Shown here in pieces: positions 38,301 through 46,834 of a stretch of 64,000 nt of DNA; within the stretch, counting starts at the first letter, position 1, and the number at the start of each line of letters is the position of its first letter. The notes beneath the pieces are model-generated. The model was given only the letters and a program-made list of their open reading frames with translations, ran no database searches and was not told where the DNA came from. A program made the translations under genes and the position numbers. The stretch lies in the NCBI GenBank assembly GCA_937928045.1, contig CALFWO010000017.1, positions 153,635-217,634 on the forward strand. The letters run 5' to 3'. The DNA is from an uncultured Saprospiraceae bacterium (GTDB taxonomy: Bacteria; Bacteroidota; Bacteroidia; Chitinophagales; Saprospiraceae).

Positions 38301-39774
38301 TGAAATTATAACCTTTACGGATCAATCAGTTTCAAATTTTCCATTAACGATAAATTGGCTACTAGGAACTGATCCAGGTGTTGGTGCAGAGGTGACCAAT
38401 ACTTTCAATAGAGGTGTGCACATCATAGAACAGTACATTACAACTTCCAACGGTTGTGCGGATACTTCTATGCAGACCATAGAATTGTTTGGTCCCGAAG
38501 GAACATTATTGGTTGAACCAACAACTGTTTGCTATGGAGATGAAATTACTTTCACCCTTGCAGATACTTTAGATGTAGGTAACTATCAAATTGATTTCGG
38601 AGATGGAACAGTAGTGTCTAATACTTCTCCAGTAACACATGTATACAACACCCCTTTTCCTGGTAATAGTACTGTAGTTCAATTGCTACTGGAAGATGTT
38701 TCGGGTGATTGTCAAGTGACGAATAATATTACTGTGAACTTTATTCCTATTGATGTAGAGTTTGCACCAGATTTGGAAACAGGTTGTGTTGATCAACCAA
38801 TAGATTTCGGAGCGGTTTCGACCAATGCAGTTTCTTACAGCTGGGATTTTGGTGATGGGACGACTTCCGAAGCCCAGAACCCCACACACACCTACATTGA
38901 AACGGGGACTTTCTTTGTAACTTTAGAAGTGAGAAATTCACTCGATTGTGCATTTTTCATTAATGATACTTTGACAATTGAAGAAGTGCCAAATCTAATG
39001 GTTGAAGATCAAAAGTCTTGCTTTGATGAACAAGCTCAACTAAATGCCGATGGTCCTGATGACGTCAGTTATTCATGGAGTCCATTGGAACTCGTGACTG
39101 ATCCTACATCAGCAAACACTTCGGCTACTGTTGTTGCGGCAGAATTACCATCTCAGAATTTCGATTTTGTAGTGACTGCTTCAAGCTTGTCTTCTGGCTG
39201 TGCAGTAAATGATACAGTAACGGTTACAACCGTACCTGCACTAACAATTCCTGAAGACTACAACCCCTCTATTTGTCCTGGTGGAGAAGTTGAAATTCCT
39301 GTAATAAATCCTGGTGGATTCTATACCTATGCATGGAGTGGATTGCCAAATGGGGTGACTTTATGTGACGATTGTGATTCGCCAAATTTTGTAATGCCGC
39401 TCGATATCGAACAAGATAGTTTTGTAGTCACCTTGACACCAAGTGTAGACGGATTAAGCTCTGGGGTGAACTCTTGTGTTGGGCCAATTACATTCACAAT
39501 AAATATGTTGACGAATAATATTCCGAACGCCTTCACACCAGACAATGATGGACTAAATGATTTCTTCAATATTGATGTTTCAGAATTTTATGAAATAAGA
39601 ACTTTCCAGATCTTTAATCGCTGGGGACAGAAAATCTATGACAACGATACGCCAGCTACTGGATGGGATGGAATGTTTAACGGGAATCCTGCACCTTCTG
39701 AAGTTTACATTTATAATTTCGAAACAACAAATGATGAATGTGTTTTTAAAGGTAACGTAAGTTTAATTAGGTAA
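35368..39774 (+). CDS. Large PKD-repeat adhesin with type B (gliding-motility) T9SS tail
   Basis: 1,468 residues with a signal peptide ending near ILAQ. The body is a chain of about twelve PKD-type Ig domains marked by WxFGDG motifs, for example FFWEFGDGITSTEENP, YTWDFGDTQSE, YMWDFGDGNMSEDLNPTHTY and YSWDFGDGTTSEAQNPTHTY. Each domain is preceded by a Cys-containing linker, suggesting disulfides. The last 90 residues are the gliding-motility-associated (CHU_C) type B sorting domain: NIPNAFTPDNDGLNDFF, FNRWGQKIYDN and ATGWDGMFNG. Such proteins are giant surface adhesins secreted by the type IX system. It is followed after 7 nt by a metallo-hydrolase gene whose first codons carry a terminator-like hairpin. 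Confidence 0.92.
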   Translation: MKCYPIAAFLLLLISLNNPILAQTADQTEGCAAFTVAFTAPTGQSSFFWEFGDGITSTEENPSHIYAASGSFDVIFRNASGGAQVGQTITIDVYDKPTIELTADPTGGCAPLNTALTATITADPAINVFSYTWDFGDTQSETGAGLDVVNHTYTNPGNFDVAVEINTNFQTCNVLEQVLDLVSASGPPGVGFITNPNPPVSCTAPLEVTFINVSLDQTLDWDWDLGNTNTSTELNPPNQTYTAEGNYTVTLTGTDVNGCAGTSTQVISIGQPLADFMPAQDTICEGALPIPMINNSSAGTYAWTFDNGAFPPTSTQTSPLVQFNNPGITNITLTVTSVDGQCSSTVMGTVFVDDPDATFESIPTYSCTNILDAQFVPVNTMAAQYIWSFDGGGSSNDMSPTFTYENLDTTTHGINGLNEFTTTLTVVSNAGCTATSTLIDTIHQPNALFYPDLTEGCAPLTVNFENRSTNDMDFVNFVWDFGEGAPVTVTDDMDQTYVYNTPGEYEVVLIATDVMGCMDTSFVQIIQVGGPLNPNFTISDNTICPGDSLTITDITNSDLIDAWHFATDANRSFHCYQEDVLTHVFDSETGTFDVTLVVEYNGCYSEVTQTNAITVNGPIAHIDYLVDCNDPFNISFRDSSDDATIIAWDFGDTQVSSNPNPMHMYADTGDYQVVLAATNPGSGCPVSFDTMTVFVRDIQADFDLDSLLCLGLEYDLDGSGSVNVDADCHTGYTWYFSDPNDRPITTQEPVVQHAFEQRGINYVTLITDDINGCRDTIVDTVKVFGVFPELIGTPTPICIPGTVSFSSMGTTADTTIDNYMWDFGDGNMSEDLNPTHTYTTPPPNGTSFAVTLNVEDVIPCSGLGQFEVPVYTPTSTITASPSLNICVGETIDFSASDFTTQGSNLTWNWTFGSGAAPTTSSNQNQTVTYNVAGDYQVILNYEEVGSGCEGVPDTVIVSVQDFPTSDFSISGSDPRCAPEIITFTDQSVSNFPLTINWLLGTDPGVGAEVTNTFNRGVHIIEQYITTSNGCADTSMQTIELFGPEGTLLVEPTTVCYGDEITFTLADTLDVGNYQIDFGDGTVVSNTSPVTHVYNTPFPGNSTVVQLLLEDVSGDCQVTNNITVNFIPIDVEFAPDLETGCVDQPIDFGAVSTNAVSYSWDFGDGTTSEAQNPTHTYIETGTFFVTLEVRNSLDCAFFINDTLTIEEVPNLMVEDQKSCFDEQAQLNADGPDDVSYSWSPLELVTDPTSANTSATVVAAELPSQNFDFVVTASSLSSGCAVNDTVTVTTVPALTIPEDYNPSICPGGEVEIPVINPGGFYTYAWSGLPNGVTLCDDCDSPNFVMPLDIEQDSFVVTLTPSVDGLSSGVNSCVGPITFTINMLTNNIPNAFTPDNDGLNDFFNIDVSEFYEIRTFQIFNRWGQKIYDNDTPATGWDGMFNGNPAPSEVYIYNFETTNDECVFKGNVSLIR

Positions 39775-39781
39775 ACTATTT

Positions 39782-40753
39782 ATGAGAACTTTACGAAAAG
39801 TCGTTCTTGGAATTTTTATTCTGGGAACGACTTTTTTATTTTTTGGATGTGAAGAGCAGAATACTACTTCGCTAGACCATGCAAACGACTCGATCATTTC
39901 CAGGCCGGCTCTGATGGTGCTTGGAATTGCCCAAGACGCTGGATATCCTCAAATAAATTGTCAGAAAAAATGCTGTCAAAAAGTTTGGGATAAGATTCAG
40001 GATCCTGAAATGGTTAGCTGTCTAGGTATTCTAGATCAAGAAGAAAATAAGTATTGGCTGATTGATGCTACTCCAGATATAAAATCTCAATTGCAATTGT
40101 TGAAAGAGAAAATGCCAGACGGCAAATTGGCTGGGGTTTTTATTACGCATGCCCATATGGGACATTACACGGGATTAATGGAGCTAGGAAGAGAAGCTTG
40201 GGGCGCTCCTGGAATTCCAGTATATGTGATGCCAAGAATGAAAAAATATCTTGAGACAAATGGTCCTTGGGATCAATTGATATCCCTGGGTAATATCACA
40301 TTACAGGAGATGAAAGCTGATTCCAGTATTACTATTTCAAAGGCAATAAAAATAGCCCCCTTTGCTGTTCCGCATCGGGATGAATATTCAGAGACCGTAG
40401 GTTTTAGAATAGCTGGACCAAAATATTCCAGCATTTTTATCCCTGATATTGATAAATGGGAAAAGTGGGATCGAAAAGTTGAAGAATTAATTCAAGAAAA
40501 TGATTATGCTTTTTTGGATGGAACTTTCTTTAAGTCAGATGAACTTCCTGGTAGAAATATGTCGGAAATTCCTCACCCTTTTATTGAAGAAAGTATTAAT
40601 AAGTTTAAAACATTGAAGGTGACCGATCAAGGTAAAATCCATTTCATCCACTTGAATCATACCAATCCTTTGCTTTGGGATGAGACAGAAAAAAGCCAGA
40701 TTGAAAAATCAAATTTCAACCTGGCTAAAGCTTCTTCTATTTTTTCCTTATAG
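39782..40753 (+). CDS. PqqB-like metallo-beta-lactamase-fold lipoprotein
   Basis: 323 residues with lipobox LFFGC (Cys23), so an envelope lipoprotein. The MBL fold has ITHAHMGHYTGLMELG with His123, His125 and His128. The Asp of the usual HxHxDH is Gly here, so one metal site may be altered. A Cys-rich segment GYPQINCQKKCCQKV (Cys60, Cys64, Cys65) and the general order of blocks resemble PqqB, which acts in pyrroloquinoline quinone formation, but no other pqq gene is in the window. It is best called an MBL hydrolase of unknown substrate. The PKD gene terminator lies inside its signal-peptide codons. Confidence 0.82.
   Translation: MRTLRKVVLGIFILGTTFLFFGCEEQNTTSLDHANDSIISRPALMVLGIAQDAGYPQINCQKKCCQKVWDKIQDPEMVSCLGILDQEENKYWLIDATPDIKSQLQLLKEKMPDGKLAGVFITHAHMGHYTGLMELGREAWGAPGIPVYVMPRMKKYLETNGPWDQLISLGNITLQEMKADSSITISKAIKIAPFAVPHRDEYSETVGFRIAGPKYSSIFIPDIDKWEKWDRKVEELIQENDYAFLDGTFFKSDELPGRNMSEIPHPFIEESINKFKTLKVTDQGKIHFIHLNHTNPLLWDETEKSQIEKSNFNLAKASSIFSL
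39796..39844 (+). terminator. Terminator-like hairpin inside the start of the MBL gene
   Basis: Arms AAAAGTCGTTC (39796-39806) and GAACGACTTTT (39825-39835) pair perfectly, followed by TTATTTTTT. It sits 15 codons or less after the MBL gene's ATG, within codons for the signal peptide, and 22 nt past the PKD gene stop. Confidence 0.65.
40694..40747 (+). terminator. Possible terminator overlapping the end of the MBL gene
   Basis: Stem AGCCAGATTGAAA / TTTCAACCTGGCT (40694-40706 and 40714-40726), with one mismatch, lies within the last codons; a run of six T starts 14 nt later. The distance to the T run makes it uncertain. Confidence 0.35.
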
Positions 40754-40763
40754 GAAATTTAGC

Positions 40764-43529
40764 TTAATATTCTTCTACGATACTAACAAATTTACTAAAT
40801 GTTCCATCTGATGAAATAACTTGCATCGTATACACTCCAGTTCTTACGCCCAAGTATTGTAAGGGCAAACTAATCTCATAAGGAGCAGATTCATATTTTT
40901 CGTTAAACATAACTTTACCACGTGGAGATATTAAGCGAACCTCAATGCTTTCGCCATCGAAATCTTTAAGATTAACATTTACGATTTCTCTTGCTGGATT
41001 CGGGAAAGTTGGAAATTCTTTTACAATTTCATTCTCCTTTGAAATTTCGCAATCAGCGATGTCTCCTCTGTTTTCTACTTCAAACTTACAAGGATCTTCT
41101 AGAGCCAAGCCAAATGGTCTGTACTCATCGTCTGCATCATTTCTTTGTACCACTTCTACCAAACTCACATCTGAAAACATTACAGTGTTGTAACTATCTT
41201 CCGTGTTGGAATTGACAACTAACCCTGCTTTATAACATCCGCCTAATTTCACAACGATCTCACAGTTCAATTCCCAGTTGATTCCATCTTTTGATAAGTA
41301 TCCTGAGACTGTATTCTTTCTACGCTCTAGTTTTACCCACATTTCTAATTCTCCTTCATGAGCTTCATATAGTGTATAAGTATTTGGCTTGGTTCGAGCT
41401 TGGTACAATACTCCTTTGTGATTGGTCGCTAACAATCCTGCGTATCTTACTGCAGGACCTAGAGATTGTCTCATCATTATTCCACCAAAGGCATAATCTG
41501 CTGATCCATTAATGGTTTTTACTTTCGCTACCAAATCTGCATCTCCGCAAAATTCCTGATAGACAAAAGTAAACTGATCTTCAGTACCATAGATGTCATA
41601 TCCACTTCCAGTTATTTCAAAAGTTTGATCATTAGGATTGTAGCATGCACTGCCTTCTAACGAAGGATTGCCGATGTCTTTCTGTTTCCAAGGATTAGGA
41701 ATGGCCTCGCATATTTGACACATACCTTGAAGGTCATCTATGACAATGGTAACCGTGCAACTGGTTTCATTGCCAGTATTATCCGCGGTCCAAATAGTCA
41801 CTTCGTTTTCTCCAATATTGTCACACGTGAAATAATGATTTTCCAGTTCTATCCAATCAACTCCTGTACAATCATCTTCGATCATATCCATGAAATCATT
41901 TGAAGTCAAAGTAACTTCACCATTTTCATTTAAAGAGAATTCTTTTATTTGAGTACAAGAAATTTTTGGCGCAGTATTGTCAGAGACAATTACATTTTGA
42001 GTCTGGGTTGTTACGTTTCCAGCACTATTTTCATAAGTCCAAGTAACATTATATTCTCCTAACTCAGTAAATGTCTGATTGGTTGTTGTTCCTGTGATAA
42101 CAACGTCGCAAGGCATGTTTGCCGTTGGTGCTGTTAAAGTTCCTTCGCAGTTTAACTCAACAGTTGGTAAAACTACTAAGCTTGGTGCTGGCGAGATATT
42201 CTCTGGACTTACGACTAAAGTTAGATCACCCAAATCATTACCATTTTTGTCCTTCAAAACAATAAGATATTCACCGGTATAATCAATTAAAAAGTTTTCT
42301 ATTTCTGTAGCTTGAAAACTTTCTGCGGTAGCCACTAAGTCTCCAGCAGAAGAATAAATATTTACCAGCGGATCAATTGCTGGATCTAGAGCAACACTTT
42401 TAAGGCTAATGATGTCATCTTTGACACAGTAAAATTTACAAGCTTGCATTGAAGATAATGAAGGCAGTTCATTAATAATTTCGTCTTCAAAACAGGTGAG
42501 CTCTTCGCCGCAATTGTTGATTCCAATAACTTGTAATGAAATTCCATACTCACCAATATCATTTCCTCCTTTATCTACATAAATTACTTGGTAATTTCCG
42601 GCTGTTAATTTTTCTGTAAAAACTTCTTGTTGTTTTCCGGCTCCAATGGTAAAGTTTACTATTTCTCCATCTGGATTGTACAAGAATAGTTGGGATTCAA
42701 AACTTGGATTGCTACTTCGGGCATTAAACAAAAGTCTATCAAACTCCTGTACTTCTACTTTGTAAGCAATCATTTGACCTAAGTGGTCAATTCTCCCTTC
42801 TAGATTATCTCCGCATTGAAGTGGAATTGTACAAGAACTTTTATTGATGACCTGTAAACTAATTCCAAAATTTCCTGTATCATTTCCATTTTTATCCATC
42901 GCAAGCATGGTATAGTTGCCAGTCTCTGGAATTTCAAATGCGCGAATAGCAGTTAAACCACTTCCTGCATGACCTGTCAAAAGATCACCAGAAGCATTAT
43001 ATATTTCTATTTCAGATTCTATGTGAGTGTTTTCCCCTCTCATCCGAACAAGCAGCTTATCCCCGGCTTCTGCGTTAAATGAAAACGTTTTTACTTCCGT
43101 TGAATGTTCTAATGTTTCAGTAGCATCAAATTGACAATCAATCGGAGTACTATAAGTTGGTGAATTCAATTTGGAAAGAGACATCCCAAATTCTCCGGTG
43201 TCATTATCGCCATTATCTTTGGCTGTTATGGTATAAGTACCATTTATATTTAGTGTCAAATCTTTCGTAAGTACAATCCCACCGTTTCCGCATGGATCAT
43301 CTAATACCAGTCCATTCGGATCTGTAAGTGTGTAACAGGCGTCGATAGGTGTTTCAGCATCTCTCATCCTGAGATATATTCGATCACCGGCAGTGCCTTG
43401 AAAGGTGAAAACTTTTTCTTCGCCTAAAGTAGAAATGTTACTTGTAAAATTTGATCCGTAACTGATGGGAGTTTGTGCAGAAAGAACGCCATAGGAAAAA
43501 AGGGCAATTAGTAATGTTGTTATTCTCAT
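40764..43529 (-). CDS. Large multidomain T9SS type A cargo protein
   Basis: 921 residues with a signal peptide (LIALFSYGVLSAQ). Residues about 20-440 hold four related beta-sandwich repeats, each with GNYTI-like strands and a [KD]NGND[TDIL]GEFG[MI]S motif (DNGDNDTGEFGMSL, KNGNDTGNFGISL, KGGNDIGEYGISL), resembling pre-peptidase C-terminal (PPC) domains. Residues about 450-600 include HYR-like Ig domains (VIVSDNTAPKISC). Residues about 610-790 look like a DUF1349/concanavalin-type domain (GGIMMRQSLGPAVRYAG). The end is a type A sorting tail (FPTFPNPAREIVNVNL). A surface or secreted carbohydrate- or protein-binding function is likely; no catalytic residues can be named. Confidence 0.85.
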   Translation of the reverse strand: MRITTLLIALFSYGVLSAQTPISYGSNFTSNISTLGEEKVFTFQGTAGDRIYLRMRDAETPIDACYTLTDPNGLVLDDPCGNGGIVLTKDLTLNINGTYTITAKDNGDNDTGEFGMSLSKLNSPTYSTPIDCQFDATETLEHSTEVKTFSFNAEAGDKLLVRMRGENTHIESEIEIYNASGDLLTGHAGSGLTAIRAFEIPETGNYTMLAMDKNGNDTGNFGISLQVINKSSCTIPLQCGDNLEGRIDHLGQMIAYKVEVQEFDRLLFNARSSNPSFESQLFLYNPDGEIVNFTIGAGKQQEVFTEKLTAGNYQVIYVDKGGNDIGEYGISLQVIGINNCGEELTCFEDEIINELPSLSSMQACKFYCVKDDIISLKSVALDPAIDPLVNIYSSAGDLVATAESFQATEIENFLIDYTGEYLIVLKDKNGNDLGDLTLVVSPENISPAPSLVVLPTVELNCEGTLTAPTANMPCDVVITGTTTNQTFTELGEYNVTWTYENSAGNVTTQTQNVIVSDNTAPKISCTQIKEFSLNENGEVTLTSNDFMDMIEDDCTGVDWIELENHYFTCDNIGENEVTIWTADNTGNETSCTVTIVIDDLQGMCQICEAIPNPWKQKDIGNPSLEGSACYNPNDQTFEITGSGYDIYGTEDQFTFVYQEFCGDADLVAKVKTINGSADYAFGGIMMRQSLGPAVRYAGLLATNHKGVLYQARTKPNTYTLYEAHEGELEMWVKLERRKNTVSGYLSKDGINWELNCEIVVKLGGCYKAGLVVNSNTEDSYNTVMFSDVSLVEVVQRNDADDEYRPFGLALEDPCKFEVENRGDIADCEISKENEIVKEFPTFPNPAREIVNVNLKDFDGESIEVRLISPRGKVMFNEKYESAPYEISLPLQYLGVRTGVYTMQVISSDGTFSKFVSIVEEY

Positions 43530-43755
43530 ACCTTGGTTATGTGTGCTTAAAAATAAATTTCGGGAGGTATAAGTGGACTGTATTTCGGCGTATGATCCAT
43601 TATTTCAAATAGCGTTCCAACCAACATTAAAAATTGGATCAGTTGTGACAGCGGTTTTAGCATATATTATCTAGAAATCCACTGATTTCGGTATATTAGG
43701 CCAAATGTTTGGGACATCATCCCGAGACTAGTTAATTTTCAGAGAGATTGAAATT

Positions 43756-44691
43756 ATGAGCAGTACTTCAAGGAAAATAGGGGATATTCAGATTAAAATA
43801 CGTGAGCTAGAGAAAGTCCAGCAACATCTTACTGATTTAGGTAATCGAATGAAGGCGCTGAAAAAAGAACAAAAGGCATTAAAAAGGTTGATGATTGAAA
43901 AGGACGAATTGGTTAAAGATCTTGAAGGCTTAAGTATAAAAGGTATTTTTCACAAAGTACTTGGTAACAAGGAAGAGAAAATTGAAAAAGGAAGACAGGA
44001 CTTTCTTGAGGTTTATCTCAGGCTCGAAGAAGTCAATAAGGCTATGGATAATCTGATTTTCGAAGAAGATATTTTAGCAGAGAAAAGTGGCAAGGAACAA
44101 ACCTATAAGCGTGAATTAAAAAAGCTTTTAAAACAACGAGAAGGAGAATTGATGCGATCTAATTCTAAAGAAGGAAAACGACTTAAGAAGATCGCAAAGT
44201 TGATGGATCATACTAAATTAATGATTTGGGAGATAGGTGAAGCTGAACAAGCAGGTACCTTGGCCATGAGAAAACTCGAAGAAATTCAACATTTTTTAAA
44301 ATCCGCAAGAAATTGGGGGGGAGGGAGGAACGATCGTTGGATGGCTTATCGGAGGCAGACCAACATAGATCGAGCTAAGCAAAGTGCACATCAGGCAAGA
44401 CAACAACTCTATATCTTTCAGCGTGAACTATCTGATTTGTATGCTCAAACTCCAGATTATGCAGCAGGTTTACAGCTCGATCTCTATCAAGGTTTTTTAG
44501 CCACCTTATTCCGAAATATGATAAGTGATTTTGTATTGCAACAGAAGATTAGAAATACATTGAGCAATGTAAATAGTGTTAGAGATTCTGTGGTTTTGGA
44601 ATTACATAAACTGAGTGCGGAGAAAAATAGCCAGATGAAAGCGTCTAAGAACTTACAGCACGAAAAAAGGACATTACTGCTTACTGCGTAA
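43756..44691 (+). CDS. Coiled-coil protein of unknown function
   Basis: 311 residues, without a signal peptide or membrane span. Nearly the whole length is predicted helical, with heptad-like patterns in IRELEKVQQHLTDLGNRMKA and a long charged stretch, followed by a central GGGRNDRWMAYRRQ segment and further helices. I do not recognise it. The all-helical, highly charged plan fits a cytosolic scaffold. The stop codon lies inside the 3' arm of the terminator, so gene end and terminator overlap. It is transcribed alone. Confidence 0.75.
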   Translation: MSSTSRKIGDIQIKIRELEKVQQHLTDLGNRMKALKKEQKALKRLMIEKDELVKDLEGLSIKGIFHKVLGNKEEKIEKGRQDFLEVYLRLEEVNKAMDNLIFEEDILAEKSGKEQTYKRELKKLLKQREGELMRSNSKEGKRLKKIAKLMDHTKLMIWEIGEAEQAGTLAMRKLEEIQHFLKSARNWGGGRNDRWMAYRRQTNIDRAKQSAHQARQQLYIFQRELSDLYAQTPDYAAGLQLDLYQGFLATLFRNMISDFVLQQKIRNTLSNVNSVRDSVVLELHKLSAEKNSQMKASKNLQHEKRTLLLTA

Positions 44692-44704
44692 TGTCCTTTT
44701 TTTA
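44663..44704. terminator. Terminator overlapping the coiled-coil gene stop codon
   Basis: Stem AAAAAAGGACATTAC / GTAATGTCCTTTTTT with a 10-nt loop. The TAA stop at 44689-44691 is part of the 3' arm. A and T runs on both sides allow use in both directions, serving also the convergent Omp28 gene. Confidence 0.88.
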
Positions 44705-44723
44705 GGTCAATAATTGTAGTTGA

Positions 44724-45752
44724 TTAAAACTGCGCCTTAATCGTTTCTTGTCCTTTTTCAGTATTAATCTCAATAAAATAGTTTCCAGTTGTCAAACCAC
44801 TAACAGGCAAATGATATTCCCCTTGGATTAAATTCCCTTTGAATAATTGCTGCACCAACTGTCCATTTACGTTGTAAATATTTACAAGCGAATTACCAAG
44901 ATCTTGATCGGTATTGATAAAAAGTTCGTTTTCCACTTGGTTAGATCTAAATTCCGCAGTAAAACTTGCCCCAAGATCATTGCTCAAGGAATTAACAAAT
45001 ATCATAGACCCTACAGATCCGTTGATGTACGTGAAATTACTATTCTCCTCAGACCACATCATGGCCACTAGTATAATGTTTTCCTCATTCCAATTGGTTC
45101 CCTTTTCCAAAGTATAGGTGCCGTCTATTTCGGTTCCAGCGGCAATGGTCCCTGAAGCTATCATTGGTCCAAAAGTATTGCTACTTTCTGTTCCTCTGAC
45201 TACAAAAGTGTGATCAACAATTCCTTGAGATGCTTGATTATTAGTCAACTTAGATTCCAAGGCAACGATACTTAGATGAATGTTACCAGTCATTTCATCA
45301 AAAAACTTTGTTTTTGTATTGATTGTATAAGTGCCAGAATCATAAGAATATTCTAACCCAGTATTCGCTATTGGCGTTTGAGCATTAGCTGTATTTACCA
45401 TTTCGGCAATTTCCATTCGTTTCGCAGCTACTGTATTGGCAGAAGCCAAAGTATTCATATTGTCAAAATAAAATTTCGGTTGTCCATTTGCGTTTAGGTT
45501 AGCCGCAAAATCCTGCGATGCGGGAGTGGTAAGATCACCACTGTAGTGAGCATTCAAAAAGATGGCCTTGTCCGTATTGTCAGCCAACATGCCTTCAAAA
45601 AGTGTCCATCCCCAAGTTCCACAGTTAGGGCACCATGTTGCAGTAACTTTTGTAAGCACAGGCATTTGTACCTCAGGAACTGTTTGTGCCTCTGAAGCGT
45701 TGTGTAGTCCAAGCAAGACAACAGTTAATAGGAGTAGATTTCTAAGTTTCAT
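44724..45752 (-). CDS. Omp28-like protein with T9SS type A tail
   Basis: 342 residues from the ATG at 45752, the first to give a clean signal peptide (MKLRNLLLLTVVLLGLHNAS); six upstream codons are excluded. Residues about 25-240 match Omp28-related outer membrane proteins, with a thioredoxin-like VTATWCPNCGTWGW (Cys41 and Cys44), the block FLNAHYSGDLTTPASQDFAA and QGIVDHTFVVRG. The C-terminal tail (NIYNVNGQLVQQLF ... GNYFIEINTEKGQ) is a short T9SS type A sorting domain. A surface-exposed protein with a possible redox or peptide-binding role. A complete promoter lies just upstream. Confidence 0.87.
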   Translation of the reverse strand: MKLRNLLLLTVVLLGLHNASEAQTVPEVQMPVLTKVTATWCPNCGTWGWTLFEGMLADNTDKAIFLNAHYSGDLTTPASQDFAANLNANGQPKFYFDNMNTLASANTVAAKRMEIAEMVNTANAQTPIANTGLEYSYDSGTYTINTKTKFFDEMTGNIHLSIVALESKLTNNQASQGIVDHTFVVRGTESSNTFGPMIASGTIAAGTEIDGTYTLEKGTNWNEENIILVAMMWSEENSNFTYINGSVGSMIFVNSLSNDLGASFTAEFRSNQVENELFINTDQDLGNSLVNIYNVNGQLVQQLFKGNLIQGEYHLPVSGLTTGNYFIEINTEKGQETIKAQF

Positions 45753-45767
45753 GAATATAATTTTAAG

Positions 45768-45799
45768 CAAAGATAATGTCTAATGAGTTTTAATATCAA
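45768..45799 (-). promoter_or_regulatory. Promoter of the Omp28-like gene
   Basis: On the minus strand, TTG (45799-45797), a 21-bp spacer and TATCTTTG (45775-45768) fit the Bacteroidota consensus, 15 nt before the chosen ATG. The position supports the start at 45752 rather than the one at 45770, which would overlap the -7 box. Confidence 0.62.
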
Positions 45800-45859
45800 C
45801 AGTAGTGCCTATTAATTGTTTTTTTGCTTACAAAAGGACTAGGTTATGGTCCGCAATAT

Positions 45860-45867
45860 TACTTTTG
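45860..45867 (+). promoter_or_regulatory. Bacteroidota -7 element of rsgA
   Basis: TACTTTTG is a full match, only 7 nt before the rsgA ATG at 45875. Transcription would begin at or next to the start codon, implying a leaderless or nearly leaderless mRNA. Confidence 0.5.
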
Positions 45868-45874
45868 ATGCATA

Positions 45875-46834
45875 ATGAGTAAATCAGGTCTATTTGAGGG
45901 AGTGGTGGTAAAGTCCACGGGAAGTTTTTATCAGGTGCAAATGCCAGATAAAAGCCAGATCATTTGCCGAATTGTGGGCAAATTTCGTTTGCAAGGCTTG
46001 AAATTGACGAATCCTGTAGCTGTTGGAGATAGAGTAGCATTTGAAAAGGAAAATGAAGAAGCCGGTTTAATCAAAAAGATTTTGCCAAGGGAAAACTATG
46101 TCGTTCGACAATCTCCAAGACAAAAACACAATGCCCATTTGCTAGCCAGTAACGTAGATCAAGCTGCGATTGTAATGACTATGGTTCAGCCTATGATCAA
46201 ACAAGGCTTTATTGATCGCTATTTACTGATGACAGAACCACACGATATTCCAGTCGCGATCATATTCAATAAGGCGGATTTGTATGAAGAAAAAGATTTG
46301 CTTGAATTTGGCGCTTTGGCAGAGCTATACGAAGGTATCGGCTATCAAGTATTTCTCTGTTCGGCAACTGAAGAAACGGGCTTAAAGAAGATTCGTACTT
46401 GGCTGAAAGACAAAGTTACTCTGATTGGAGGTCAATCCGGAGTTGGAAAATCTACCTTAATCAATGCCTTGGAACCAGATTTGGATCTTAGAACTTTTGA
46501 GATTTCGGATTACACCGGAAAAGGTCAACACACGACTACTTTTGCAGAAATGCACAATCTAAAGCAAGGCGGACAAATCATAGATACTCCGGGGATGAAA
46601 TCCCTTTCATTCAATAATTTGGAGCCAATGGATGTGATCCATAACTTCAAAGAAATATTTGCAATATCTTCAGGCTGTAAATTCGGAGATTGTAGCCATC
46701 GAAACGAACCTTCTTGCGCAGTAAAAGAGGCCGTGGAAGCTGGGGAAATCAGTGAGTTACGCTATGGAAATTATCTCCAGATTTTAGAAGAAATAGAAGA
46801 TCAAAATTACTGGGAACGCCATAAAGAAATATAA
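45875..46834 (+). CDS. rsgA: Ribosome small-subunit-dependent GTPase A
   Basis: 319 residues, the usual size. RsgA is a circularly permuted GTPase that helps late 30S subunit maturation. It has an N-terminal OB fold (about 5-70), then the GTPase motifs in permuted order: G4 NKAD (132-135), G5 SATEE, G1 GQSGVGKSTLI (186-196), switch TGKGQHTTT and G3 DTPG (237-240). The C-terminal zinc finger is GCKFGDCSHRNEPSC with Cys268, Cys273, His275 and Cys281. All motifs are intact. The gene is followed directly by a 52-codon membrane protein gene. Confidence 0.97.
   Translation: MSKSGLFEGVVVKSTGSFYQVQMPDKSQIICRIVGKFRLQGLKLTNPVAVGDRVAFEKENEEAGLIKKILPRENYVVRQSPRQKHNAHLLASNVDQAAIVMTMVQPMIKQGFIDRYLLMTEPHDIPVAIIFNKADLYEEKDLLEFGALAELYEGIGYQVFLCSATEETGLKKIRTWLKDKVTLIGGQSGVGKSTLINALEPDLDLRTFEISDYTGKGQHTTTFAEMHNLKQGGQIIDTPGMKSLSFNNLEPMDVIHNFKEIFAISSGCKFGDCSHRNEPSCAVKEAVEAGEISELRYGNYLQILEEIEDQNYWERHKEI

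Noticed and set aside
40991..41512. Several plus-strand open frames within the 921-residue T9SS gene
   Set aside because: They are shadow frames with no domain or signal features and no promoter, opposite a strongly supported gene.
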